64,000 nt of DNA from Nitzschia sp. pyKryTriq1 (taxonomy: Eukaryota > Bacillariophyta > Bacillariophyceae > Bacillariales > Bacillariaceae), in the NCBI GenBank assembly GCA_956465555.1, contig OY101123.1:744001-808000 (forward strand), read 5' to 3'. The notes under the pieces were generated by a model. That model was given only the letters and a program-made list of their open reading frames with translations, made no database searches and was not told where the DNA came from. The translations under genes and the position numbers were made by a program. Shown here piece after piece: positions 45,273 through 55,215 of this stretch (its first letter is position 1; the number at the start of each line of letters is the position of its first letter).

Positions 45273-46859
45273 ATGAACTCACTTCACGTCAAAGCGTCCC
45301 TCCCACTAAGTTACCACTACCATCCACTCATATCCCCTACGGCAACGAGTAGAAGGACAAGTTTGGTTTGCGGAATTATGACGGAAGAAGAATTTCAAGT
45401 GGCGTCGTCCTCCAAGCGCGGTTCGTCCAACAATTACAAACGCGTCTATATTGGCAACCTGCCTAACCAATTCGACAATCGACAGTCTCTGCAAGACGCC
45501 TTGGAAAAATTTATTCAAGAGCAAATACCGAACGTATCTATAGAATTGCTCGAAGTGAATATGCCTGGCCGTGCAAAGTTTCCTCACGCGGTCCTGGATT
45601 GTGGTGCTCAAGCCAACCAAGTGATTCGATCTCTCCATCAGCAAACCTGGCACGGACAACGATTAAATGTTCAGCGAGAAAAACGCAATTCCAACAATTC
45701 CAACAACAATTCCAGCAACAGCAACAAAACAAAAAAGCCTGGTTTTGGTGGCAAAAGTTGGTCGGCTCCCACAGCGCCGCCAGCTGCTCCAGCCGAGGAG
45801 GCCGAACACTCCATACCCACATTATTTACTCCGATTCCAGTGGACCAAGCGGCTCGAGATATTCAATCCGTCGTGGAGGAGGAATTCAAGCAGGCAGAAG
45901 AAGTGGGGAACGATCCCATCGATGTGGCTCTAGCATCAACAGCTGCGGCTACCCTCTTGGCGGCCATGAATGCTTTTGCGGGCGAGGATACTAGGGACGG
46001 CCAAACCGAGGAGGAGAGTTTCCAGGACACTGAGCCCACGAATTGGGAGCTCAAGACTGTGGTAAATAATGACGACGATGAGTTTTTTAATGATGAAGAG
46101 CCAGTTGATGAGCCAGATAACTTCCAAATGAAACCCATGGAAGACTTATTGGCAGAATTCGGTAAAGCTGATCCCGACTGGCAATCTAAAAAGGTGGACT
46201 CCCCCACGGCCGACGCGACTTCCGACGAGAATGCCCCCGCTAGTCAATTGGCTCCAAAGGGCAAGGCGCCCATTCATATTTGCTTGACATCGTTTGGATT
46301 CTCCAAAGGAGCACCCAAACGAATGGATGGATGGTCGCATCAACAACCACTGTTGCCCTTGGATTGTCGTGACTATGCAGCTGTACCGAACTATTTGGCA
46401 TGGCAAGATGGGTTGTCGGGGGCCGTCAAACGTGCTTTTCAATATCCAAGGGACAATGGCGACGGCTCCGAAAAACGATTTTTGCGAGACTTTGCTCGCA
46501 AGACCGTCGCACAAGAGGTATGGACGGCCCTGCTCGAAGCCCAGAATGAGGGCGGCTATGGATATGCATCACCGTTGGAAATGACCATCTACGTAGGCAG
46601 TGATACGGGTCGGCATCGATCCGTGGTAGCCTGTGAATGGGCGGCGACTCAATTGCGAAAATTGTTGCGAGCTAACGCCGGCCATGCCGTCCATCAGCCT
46701 GTGTCTGTTTCAACGTTCCATCGAGATGTCGAGACGCATCGACAGCAACATTACAACTTGAAGACGAATAATAAACAGAAGCACGGAAATAATGACGGAG
46801 GAGGTCAGCATGGCAAATCATTGAAAAAGAAACAAATGGAGTTCGCTGGTGATTGGTAA
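45273..46859 (+). CDS. RRM protein fused to a RapZ C-terminal-like domain
   Basis: Single exon, 528 residues; ATG 45378 (MTEEEF) is an alternative start 35 codons in. An RNA-recognition motif lies at about 57-135 (RVYIGNLPNQF as RNP2; a weak RNP1 region). An Asn-rich linker and a long acidic region follow. Residues about 331-490 resemble the C-terminal domain of bacterial RapZ: ICLTSFGFSKGAP, a DCRD pair, LSGAVKRAF, then IYVGSDTGRHRSVVACEWAA, and FHRDVE at about 483. In bacteria this domain binds small RNAs and glucosamine-6-phosphate; related domains occur in some eukaryotes. Joining it to an RRM suggests an RNA-directed role. The tail is basic. Subcellular place is unclear. Confidence 0.8.
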   Translation: MNSLHVKASLPLSYHYHPLISPTATSRRTSLVCGIMTEEEFQVASSSKRGSSNNYKRVYIGNLPNQFDNRQSLQDALEKFIQEQIPNVSIELLEVNMPGRAKFPHAVLDCGAQANQVIRSLHQQTWHGQRLNVQREKRNSNNSNNNSSNSNKTKKPGFGGKSWSAPTAPPAAPAEEAEHSIPTLFTPIPVDQAARDIQSVVEEEFKQAEEVGNDPIDVALASTAAATLLAAMNAFAGEDTRDGQTEEESFQDTEPTNWELKTVVNNDDDEFFNDEEPVDEPDNFQMKPMEDLLAEFGKADPDWQSKKVDSPTADATSDENAPASQLAPKGKAPIHICLTSFGFSKGAPKRMDGWSHQQPLLPLDCRDYAAVPNYLAWQDGLSGAVKRAFQYPRDNGDGSEKRFLRDFARKTVAQEVWTALLEAQNEGGYGYASPLEMTIYVGSDTGRHRSVVACEWAATQLRKLLRANAGHAVHQPVSVSTFHRDVETHRQQHYNLKTNNKQKHGNNDGGGQHGKSLKKKQMEFAGDW

Positions 46860-46878
46860 AGACTTTTTACTAGTCCTA

Positions 46879-47000
46879 CGGTACCGGTACATATAGAGTA
46901 TTGTTCTGTGAGTCAAAACCAACGTGGGGCGAGAAGTGGACATTCGAGTACAAGTTGACACAGTACTCAGTACAGTACAAGTACCGGCGGTATGTACTAC
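46879..47000. repeat. GTAC-palindrome patch
   Basis: Lies in the convergent spacer between RRM-RapZ and the HMG gene: GTACCGGTAC, CAGTACTCAGTACAGTACAA. Confidence 0.7.
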
Positions 47001-47186
47001 CGTCGGTTGTATAGAGTATGACCGGTCTACACAGTTCTAGAGAGTTAAGATTCACGAAAGGTACAGTAATTTGTTGTGCTCTACAAACAAAAATTTATAT
47101 GTAGTGGTCGTCTCCCCAAAAGAGTCGCTATTTTCAAGGTACTTGTACAGGACAATTACGCGTAGATGGGCAGCAAATGGAGCACT

Positions 47187-48419
47187 CTAAGGTCCTAGTC
47201 CGTTCATCTGACGCCACATTTGGGCTTGAGCTGGGTTATTCATATTGAGTCCGAGAAGACTTGGATCACCCCCTAGGTTTCCACCTTGGCCGTTCCCCAT
47301 CATGCCTCCCATGCCTAGGAAGGAAGCGCCTTGCTGGCCGCCACCCATGCCCATCATGCCAGCACCCATCATTCCCATGCCCATCATTTGCTGGTTTTGT
47401 TGCTGACGCGCCATCATTTCAGCAAGGATACGCTGCTGGTATTGCTGTGCCATAGAGTCTCGGATATGTTGGTCGCTAGCCGATCCTCCCAGGCTCTCAG
47501 CCGGCGGGTTGGCAGGGGCATCTTGAGCTTCTTGAGTAGGACTTCCCATCGAGATCATGTTTTCAGCTGCCTTGCGCTCTTGGTAATCAGCCATGACCTT
47601 CTTGTGCCGCTCGCGATCCTTCTCGGCGAGATCTTGATAGTGCTTGCGATCCTCTGGAGACAATGCTTTCCAGCGAGTGCTCACTTCACGAGCAAGCGAG
47701 ACAAGACCGATCTTGCCGTGGACCTTGCGATGAGCACGCTTCGCGCGAGTAGGGAAGAAAGTACGATTCATAACGTCAGGAACGCCGTCCTCGCCCTCTT
47801 CCTCCTTCGCTTTCTTTTCGTCCTCTTCTTTCTCCTTCTGCTCTGCTTCATCTGCCGCTTCGTCGGCCTTGAGAGCGGCAGCAATATCTTCCTCAGATTT
47901 ACCTTCTTCCTTCATCTTCTTGGCCTTGTCCTCGGCAGCGATCTCCTTGAGGATAATCTCGCGCTGCTCAGAGAAGAAGATGTTGTAAGCGCTCAACGCA
48001 CGGCGAGGCATGTCATTGGGCTTCTTCGCCTTTTTTCGCTTCTTGCCCTTGGGCTCATCATCATCGCCGTCCATGTTCGAATCGTCCGCAGATCGCTTCA
48101 GCTTGTCGATCATCGCCGAAGACACTTGAAAGTCCTCAGCGCGAGACATACCAGGAAAGCCCTGGCCTTTGAACTGATCCATGCCAAACATCTTGTCCTG
48201 GCCACCTGGCCCGCGGTTCATCATATTCAGCTTTTGCTTGGCGCGAAGTAGCGCCATCATGTCGAGCTCCGGCACAAAGCCACCGCCCTGGCCGAGGAAG
48301 CCCTCCATACCTCCGCCTCCCATCTCGCCTTGTCCTTGCATGCCGAAGGGGTTGCCAAGACCGGCCATTCCCATGCCCATACCACCCATACCGCCGCCCA
48401 TTCCCATGCCGCCCATTCC

Positions 48420-48450
<31 letters not shown>

Positions 48451-48647
48451 CCAGCCCGCCCCATGCTAGCGGCATTGAGATTCATCATTTGCTCTTCGGA
48501 GAGGCCACCTCCAACACCCATATGGCCTGCTCCGTGGTCCCCGCCTTGGCCAGAAGCACCATGTTGTTGGCTGTTGCCACCTGCGGAGTTATTCATGTTG
48601 TTGTTGTTGTTGTTGTTCTCACTGTCCATACCGGTACTGCTTGACAA
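47187..48647 (-). CDS. HMG-box protein with interrupted box and Met/Gly repeats
   Basis: Single exon, 486 residues. Asn-rich start, then a long run of MGG/MGM repeats at about 64-100 and another near 420-460. A basic nuclear-type patch (KGKKRKKAKK) precedes PRRALSAYNIFFSEQRE, the first helix of an HMG box, at about 215-230. The rest of the box (SLAREVSTRWKALSPEDRKHYQ, then DRERHKKVMADYQ) comes only after roughly 80 residues of charged Glu/Lys-rich insert. The protein should bind DNA in the nucleus; the insert would loop out between helix 1 and helix 2 and is unusual. Q-rich and Met/Gly-rich flanks look disordered and may drive self-association. Confidence 0.85.
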
Positions 48648-48758
48648 CGAATATTACAGTGAATATAAAACTGGTGATGACACAGACTTTCGATTTTGCC
48701 CTTTTTGAAAATGTACGTGTTTTCAGCGTAATAGGTTGGGCATTGCACCATAAACAGT

Positions 48759-49570
48759 TCAAAATTTGCTGAACAGCCCCATGGGTTTGAATCGAGCATC
48801 GGGGCGTAACGCATCATGAGCCTCCGTTGGATGGTCTTCGCTTTCCGGCAATTGTAAGCAGTAGTGCCACAGTAGAAGTCTACGGCAGAAAAACGAACTT
48901 TCTGCTATGAATTGAGGATCGAAATAATTCGTTCCATCAATAAGTACAAGCGTTGTGGCATATCTCACCGAGCGACTTCGGAACTTCTTGGAAAGCTGTT
49001 AGCATGCATGCATGTGTGCTTTTGAATAGCCACGACCGTTTATAATTAAGCCCTTCACTGGTGAAATCCCTCCGGGCTACCGTGTGCATGCCAACGTAGG
49101 GCTGGGGTAAAAATGCGTGTTTAGGGGAGGAATCCTATGGCCTCATATCGAACATTATATAGGAGCCTAAGATTTATGGCCGTTCGCATCCCCAATGTTG
49201 TATTTCGGTATCAAATCAACATACTGATCACGTGGAATGGACATGCCTCTAGTACCTGACAAGGAGGTGTCAAGAAGTTTCTGTCATAGGTCGTCGAAAC
49301 CGAGGGTTCTGCTTCCTGCGGATCATTTATGGATCCCACTATGTCCATTGAAATGCCTCGAAGCTGGCGTGAGGCACTTTTATTTTGCGACGAATGGGTA
49401 GAATATTCCGAAAACTGCTTGGATGGGGATAGAGATAAATAGACGGGTGAAGGTCGGTTGGGTGTCCGTGCACGTGCGTGCTGGGAGGATCTGTGTACAG
49501 TACTTTTGAAAAATTCAACAGGGGCTGGGATCTGTGATGAGAAATCGATTCTTCGCTTCTTTTCGGACAA
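48759..49570 (-). CDS. Hypothetical protein, tentative 2-exon model
   Basis: A frame from ATG 49570 stays open for 105 codons to a donor at 49256 (CAG|GTACTAG). A second open frame, starting after an AAG acceptor near 48988, continues in phase to a stop at 48759 (TTLVLIDGTNYFDPQF, ending MGLFSKF). Composition is plausible for protein but no domain is recognised. The model is convergent with nothing and lies just upstream of the HMG gene. Treat it as a candidate; transcript data would decide. Confidence 0.27.
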
Positions 49571-50069
49571 TTGCCTCCTGGGGAAGATTCCCTAAGATTC
49601 ATGGTCGGGGCACTGGCACAACAGTACACACCGGTACGATGCCAGTACAGTACTGTATCGGTACCGGTATGCGGTACGAACCGGTAGACTACCGGAACAG
49701 TACAAGTACAGTAGTTCGTACTGTACCTGTACCGGTAGTGGTGGCGTCGATTTTTTTCGCTTCCCAATCTCGCGTTCGTACTTCGTACGTTGGGATACTG
49801 TACAACAATGGCACAATGCAAGCAGATCTTTGCCCCACCACGCACCACACGGCCAACGAGACGACAGACTACTGGTAGTCTAACGAACAGTACCAGGTAC
49901 CGGTACAGGTCGTCGGTTGTTTTAGGGTCCCACAGAACAGCACACAGCATTATATGCTTGCATACTGTACTCGTACTGTACAAGATGATCTTCTCCGTGA
50001 GAGTATGTAGATAGAGAATCAGAGGTCGCACTCGGGAGCAGCAAGATTGGAGATTGAATAATTCTTTGG
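49571..50069. promoter_or_regulatory. Spacer upstream of the 2OG oxygenase
   Basis: Mostly GTAC-palindrome sequence (49619-49738 and 49885-49984); no gene seen. Confidence 0.5.
49619..49738. repeat. GTAC-palindrome patch
   Basis: One of the densest patches: CCAGTACAGTACTG, GGTACCGGTA, GAACCGGTA and TACTGTACCTGTACCGG within 120 bp. Confidence 0.75.
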
Positions 50070-51014
50070 ATGCAATTCTGCTCTCGTTCATCGGTTACGA
50101 GGGCTCTTGTAGCCGCCGCGAGTGGAGTCGCTTCTCTTTCTTCTGTTGCGATGACGACTGGTAGCACATGCAGTGCTTACCAGGCACACATCGCCAAGCT
50201 TGCCCGAGAGATTCGCCCTCGTGTACTTGTCGCCACTCGGGGCTCTGGAAATTTTGGAGAGTCTGGCTCTGCTGCCTTTTATATTGTCGAAAAGCTTCCC
50301 TCGGTCTTGTTAGATCCGAAGCATTCAAATCCAAACCTGGAACGTGTAGACATTGATTTGGGCCCGGATAGACTCGCATTTTATATTGACGATGTCTTGA
50401 CACACGACGAGGCAGACTCGTTGGTGGCGTGTGCTGAGGCCATTCTAGAGCAGAATGGACATTCTCGCCTGGCTCCTGGAATTCAAACACCGCCAGGTAT
50501 GCGGATAAACCAAGCTGCGCACTGGTATCCTTCGCATGAAGAGGCGCCCAAATTTCTGGGCTCCCTCTTCGATCGCTTTCGTCATTTAGTGCCTGAAATT
50601 CTTGACGATATGCCTCTGCACGATCGGCTGTCAGAAAAGGTAGCCCAGTTCAAATATGACCAAGGTGATGAATTTAAACGTCATATCGACGGCCTCTTCC
50701 CTGGTCAGGGTGCGAATCAAGAGGGGAATGGAGTTGACGAATGGGTTGGTGTGGTCTCGGGGATGTCGATGCTATTCTATCTTAATGACTACGAAAGCGA
50801 TGGACTGGTGGGAGGCCAAACTCGGCTTTGGTCGGCAGACGGCTCCAAACATTTTGATGTGGTGCCCCGTAAGGGCCGGGTGCTGTTCTTTCGGCGCGGA
50901 AGTCACAGCGCGGTACTCCATGCAGGCCTTCCTGTGACAGGCAGCGTTCCCAAGTATATGGCTCTCATCAATCTGGCCTATGGAGAACGGACGGGGACTG
51001 GATCATTAATGTGA
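50070..51014 (+). CDS. 2-oxoglutarate/Fe(II) oxygenase, prolyl-4-hydroxylase-like
   Basis: Single exon, 314 residues. The double-stranded beta-helix lies at about 170-305: KRHIDG gives HxD (H205, D207), followed by LFYLND and GGQTRLW. The distal His is in AVLHAG at about 284, and the 2OG-binding Lys is in PKYMAL about 10 residues on. FYIDDVLTHDEAD at about 112 is the usual lead-in of the P4H family. The first 30 residues are Ser/Ala/Arg-rich and could be a mitochondrial or plastid presequence. Substrate unknown. Confidence 0.85.
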   Translation: MQFCSRSSVTRALVAAASGVASLSSVAMTTGSTCSAYQAHIAKLAREIRPRVLVATRGSGNFGESGSAAFYIVEKLPSVLLDPKHSNPNLERVDIDLGPDRLAFYIDDVLTHDEADSLVACAEAILEQNGHSRLAPGIQTPPGMRINQAAHWYPSHEEAPKFLGSLFDRFRHLVPEILDDMPLHDRLSEKVAQFKYDQGDEFKRHIDGLFPGQGANQEGNGVDEWVGVVSGMSMLFYLNDYESDGLVGGQTRLWSADGSKHFDVVPRKGRVLFFRRGSHSAVLHAGLPVTGSVPKYMALINLAYGERTGTGSLM

Positions 51015-52155
51015 GACTTTTTGTACACTTGCCTGCGTTCAGTACGACCAGCCATTACTTGGACTGATGGGGATATCACAGATCTCACATGTGATTTTCC
51101 GACTCGTACACACAGCAAGAGCTCAGACGGTTTTGAACAAGCAAATACGGTGGGTGCGATGGCGTTTCTCTCTTTGGAAAACTACTCAATCGGGACATCT
51201 TGTTCGGATCGTGCAGTTGGAAAGTGACGCCTTATCTCTTGCCGCTTATTGTTTCAAGAACACCGGGAGCACTGTAAATGAGAATGAAGTGCGGAGTTTC
51301 AACAACTCTGAGGCGACATCCCTGGATCTTACCCGTGAATCGAATGTTTTAGCGAGAGTGCCGCTGGTGCACCACTTCGAAAGGAACTCGAAGAGTAAAA
51401 AGCGTACTAATCCTGTCGAAACTAGCTTGAACAATTCGGTTCGTGTCGGTTGTAAGTGGCTTCAAAGCTGAATCGTTCCTTATGCGGTGTAGCTGCCGCC
51501 TGTCAACAGAGGCTGAATACCCGCTGGGCTATCAATGTGAAGCAGTTCCAAGGCCTGCACGGACCAACAAGTTGTCGCATTCTAGAACGACGACATGATC
51601 CTACGTACCTATTGTTCGACTAAAATCTACTGCTAGATCGTACCAAAACTGCAGTAGCAGTAGTTTCTAAAAAAGTTCTGTGTAGAACGAATACGACGGC
51701 TTGTACCTAGCTCCTCACTCTCACTCCTCTCGTCTTCTACTCTACTAGTGGATCCAAGAGGTAGCGTGCAGCCCAACAAAAAGGTAGTAGATCAAAAGCA
51801 CACGGAAGGTATAATTTGTGAGCAATCACGAGACTATCATCCGAAGCCAATCGAATGTCGCAGATAGTCAGTCGAAGACATATGCATGTATTGAAACTGG
51901 AAAGAGTCATTATTGTTTTACTTTCTTTATAGGGATCCAGAACCATGTAAATCTCGATGACTTCTCGGGCATCGTCCCAAATAATGATGTTGCACAAGCT
52001 TGCGACTCGACGACAGGGATATCCGTAGCCCATAGGAAATTTAGCATGTTTGCAGTACCTCTAGATTCCCTTCTCGTACGGGCATTTCTCAATGTAGCTG
52101 GAAATAGATTGGCGCATTCCAACAAGTTGGACCCTTCTCGCTGAGATCGACTTTT
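51015..52155. other. Convergent 1.1-kb spacer
   Basis: Short open frames are present around 51067-51471 and 51818-52144 but none has recognisable domain or supporting context. The region may hold long 3' UTRs. Confidence 0.45.
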
Positions 52156-52831
52156 TTAATACGGAGGAGGCATCCCTCGCCCCATTCCAGGAGGTGGCAT
52201 ACCACTCATTCCGGGTGGCGGTGGAGGAGGAGGCGGCATCATGCCTGGTGCTCCTACACCATGAACGGGGGCTGCCCCGAGACCCATTGGCGCCATGCCC
52301 CCTGGCGGCCCGCCGGGTGCACCCATGCCCATCGGAGCTCCGCGTCCTCGTGCCATTCCTCCCGGGGGAGCAGATATCTTTCCTGTCACGGACGGTGGTG
52401 GTGGACCTTCTACTGCCAAGCTTACTACATTTTCACCCCGAATCAAAACCAATCCCAAACTCCGTTTTTCGGTCCGCTCTTCCAAAAGTGCCGATCCTCC
52501 TTTCCGTAAGGTGCGAAACTCTTCTGCTTCCGACAAGACCAAGTTCAGATGTTTGTCAAACGCCAAAAATGTGCCTATGATAGAACGACCATCATGCAGC
52601 GTCACTCTGAGGCGATGCTCAACATAGCGCAATAGTTTGCTTCCCTTTCCGCTCGGCTGCCAAACACAACACAAGACAACACCACGCAAAACAACGCAAA
52701 AAAAAAGCAAAACAACACAACACGAGATATAACACGGCGTTAGACGTACGACAGAGAACATCCTCAGCTGGTTGCACGAACTCCCCGTTGTACCGGAAAC
52801 AAGTCAGATCTCTGCAACTCTCACTTACCAT
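52156..52831 (-). CDS. SNRPB: Spliceosomal Sm protein B/B', first exon is only the start codon
   Basis: Exon 1 is 52831-52829 (ATG); the intron 52828-52657 is 172 nt (GTAAGT...CAG); exon 2 is 52656-52156. The product is 167 residues beginning MPSGKGSKLLRY. Sm1 motif VEHRLRVTLHDGRSIIGTFLAFDKHLNLVL and Sm2 motif LGLVLIRGENVVSLAVEGPP are clear. The C-terminal tail is Gly/Met/Pro-rich (PPPPPPPPG, RGRG, GMGRGMPPP), as in SmB, where Arg residues are methylated. It forms part of the heptameric Sm ring on U1, U2, U4 and U5 snRNAs. The unspliced exon-2 frame extends upstream into intron sequence and has no proper start. Confidence 0.9.
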
Positions 52832-53333
52832 GATATATATTTGGCAAAGTGGCTAGTTATGAATTGATCGCAGCGCTTGTGCCCATTGTCATGGTCGGAT
52901 CAAGGATCAGGGGATTATTGGCCATGGCCGCATGTCCCATCCTTCGTAGAATTCTACTGTCTTCTGGTACAAATTTTCGGGTGTGGTGCGAATACTGTAA
53001 GGACGGGTGAAATTGGTTATATGGACAGACCGAATCGTTGACTCACTCGATCTTGTTGCGACGGCCGAGATTTCCTATCTACTAACTGCTCTACAGTAGT
53101 ATAGACTACAGTTCTACCCCTCTACTAGCACTAGAAAAGCAGCGTAGAATGGCTTCAGCTAGTTTATACGATCATCTTGACAGTTCTAGTTTTACAGCCG
53201 TTGCATTTTGTGATGCTTGGCAGGTTGGCTGGCGCGGAACGATAATCTAGTAGAGACAACAGACAACATTCACGATTGCAACTCTGATTCAGACGACTAC
53301 TACTCTTTCTATCATCGTACTGTATGTAGCCTA
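52832..53333. other. Spacer upstream of SmB, downstream of the mARC gene
   Basis: About 500 bp, no gene seen. Confidence 0.5.
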
Positions 53334-54461
53334 CTAACAGTAGACAGGATCACCTCGTTCCAGAATGCGAAGGGAATCTCCAACTTGGATCTTGCCCGAT
53401 CGTCCGAGTGGAATGGCATTTTGTGCGAAGAAAACATCTTCCTTGTTTTCGTCGCTCAACGCTCGAAAACTCTTCATAGTCTCGACAGGTTCAGCTTGAA
53501 CCTCACCCGTCTCTTGATCAGTGCAGGACTGTTTGCACCGCGGACAAGCCTTGACAATGGCGAAAAGCTGATCCCCAATCGCAATGTACTTCCATCGATC
53601 TTCTTCAAAGGCTGTAGTTCCCGTGATTACAATATTGGGGCGAAAGCGGCTCATCTCAATAGCAGGCTTGCCATTTTTCTCCAATCGGCGATTCAGCTCG
53701 TCGAGTGAGGCTTGGCAGGCAATCAGGATAGGGAATCCGTCGGTCAGTGATACAGGTGGGGGGCTTGCTCCGAGCCAAGAGGTGGCCGCCGGTGGAGTAA
53801 ATTTGGGATCGGTTCTCCGATCCGTCACAGAATGAATTACCAAACGAACACCTTTGTATCTTCCACCAGCGGCACCAGAGTCCTTGTCAAAATTAACAAT
53901 CCTTTGAAAAAAGGCAGCTGCCTTGTCTCCCAGATCGTCCACGGTCACTTGATCGTCCCAAATACCAGCGCGATAGGATTGTTTGGGCGACGACGGTGGT
54001 TCCAGGGGAAGTTCTATGGTCGTTTGGTTGTATTCCAGTGTAAGCTTGTCCTTCCCCACCAAAGTAGCGACGACTCTTGCCAATGATGGACACTGTCGTT
54101 GCGTCAAAAAGCGATGGGTCGTATCGTTGGGGTCGAATTTATCTTTCCATTCCGGAAGGGGTGCCGGGAATACCACCATGAGTCGACGATCTCCCACAAA
54201 ACCTTTCGAATCCAATTCTGCATGTTTGACCGATACCGCCCTCAATGATTTCACCGGATGAATATATAGAGCGCTAATGACACCATCAACATTTGACGAC
54301 GACGAAGACGATGGTTCTTTTTCACGCTGCGCTAATTTCCACTGCAGCGAAATCTGAGAAGCGAGCTTCCTCAAGGACGGGCGAATGACATGGAGCGTTG
54401 CAACCACGGCGACTGAAGTGGCCAACAAGGGGATGAGTCTGCTGTCTTTGTTCGAGGACAT
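53334..54461 (-). CDS. MOSC-domain protein, mARC-like molybdenum enzyme
   Basis: Single exon, 375 residues. An N-terminal hydrophobic helix (LLATSVAVVATLHVI) is followed by a basic linker, as in the outer-mitochondrial-membrane anchor of mARC. The MOSC-N barrel starts ALYIHPVKSLRAVSV. The MOSC domain carries SRFRPNIVITG, then FEEDRWKYIAIG and the CPRC motif followed by a TDQETG loop at about 305-316; the second Cys of that motif coordinates Mo in mARC. mARC reduces N-hydroxylated compounds (amidoximes) with cytochrome b5 and its reductase. The assignment to mARC within the MOSC family is strong. Confidence 0.9.
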   Translation of the reverse strand: MSSNKDSRLIPLLATSVAVVATLHVIRPSLRKLASQISLQWKLAQREKEPSSSSSSNVDGVISALYIHPVKSLRAVSVKHAELDSKGFVGDRRLMVVFPAPLPEWKDKFDPNDTTHRFLTQRQCPSLARVVATLVGKDKLTLEYNQTTIELPLEPPSSPKQSYRAGIWDDQVTVDDLGDKAAAFFQRIVNFDKDSGAAGGRYKGVRLVIHSVTDRRTDPKFTPPAATSWLGASPPPVSLTDGFPILIACQASLDELNRRLEKNGKPAIEMSRFRPNIVITGTTAFEEDRWKYIAIGDQLFAIVKACPRCKQSCTDQETGEVQAEPVETMKSFRALSDENKEDVFFAQNAIPLGRSGKIQVGDSLRILERGDPVYC

Positions 54462-55215
54462 GGTGGTTGAGCGTTTGTTTTCTTTTGGTGATCACTGCTT
54501 GTAACTATTATCTGTGGGCACAAGCCGAGATGTGCTTCGGCTTCGGCAAGCCAGGTACCGGTACCAGGTGTACCCGGTACCCAGTACCGGTACCTGGTAC
54601 CAGAGGTACCTCACATACCCCGATGTATGTACGTACTTGTACACAGCATCTCGGGCGGGGATCTTTCGCGCCACGGTCTGCTCGTCTTACGTGGTACTAT
54701 ACGCCGTAGGCTGTACCGGTATGTATGTACCGTAGCAGAGGAGCATCATGCATCGCGCATCGCATGCATGCGCGATCTGAGCATGACGTCAGTAGTGCGT
54801 GTTTGAGCGAGCGAGCGAGCGGTACGAACGGCAGCGAGCACCCAATGCTACGTATCATACAGTGTACCATTACGAAGCGGAAGCGCGCGAGCGAATGACG
54901 TCTCGACAAAAAAAATAAAGTGGTGGCCTCTCTCGCGCGAAATAAATCGGCCTTCTTTTCCCTGTGGGTATGGTGTAACGCACCTCGTCAACCACATAAA
55001 AGGAATGCCCTTCATTCCATTGATCCTTTTCTTTATCCATTCATTGCTTTCTGCAAGTAGATAACACAGGAGTGCTGCCCACAACAACAAGCTGCGTGTA
55101 GCAGTTGACTTGACTTTACCACTCTTGAAATTTGAGCCTCGGTGATCGCTGAGTGTGTGTTCTTTGAGGGGTCATTTTCTTTCAACGTACGACGGATAGA
55201 TACCCTTCACGCGGG
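54462..55215. promoter_or_regulatory. Divergent spacer, mARC / GNAT
   Basis: 754 bp with a perfect hairpin at 54551-54597 and GCGA/GAGC-rich sequence near 54800-54900. No gene seen. Confidence 0.5.
54551..54597. repeat. Perfect 14-bp hairpin of GTAC/ACCGGT words
   Basis: Left arm 54551-54564 and right arm 54584-54597 are exact reverse complements, with a 19-nt loop that itself contains GTACCCGGTACC. Confidence 0.85.

Noticed and set aside
47331-48251. 306-residue plus-strand frame antisense to the HMG gene
   Set aside because: It is a shadow of the Glu/Lys-rich and Met/Gly repeats; no domain.
51067-51471. 134-residue plus-strand frame after the 2OG oxygenase
   Set aside because: No domain, and its position fits a 3' UTR or spacer better.
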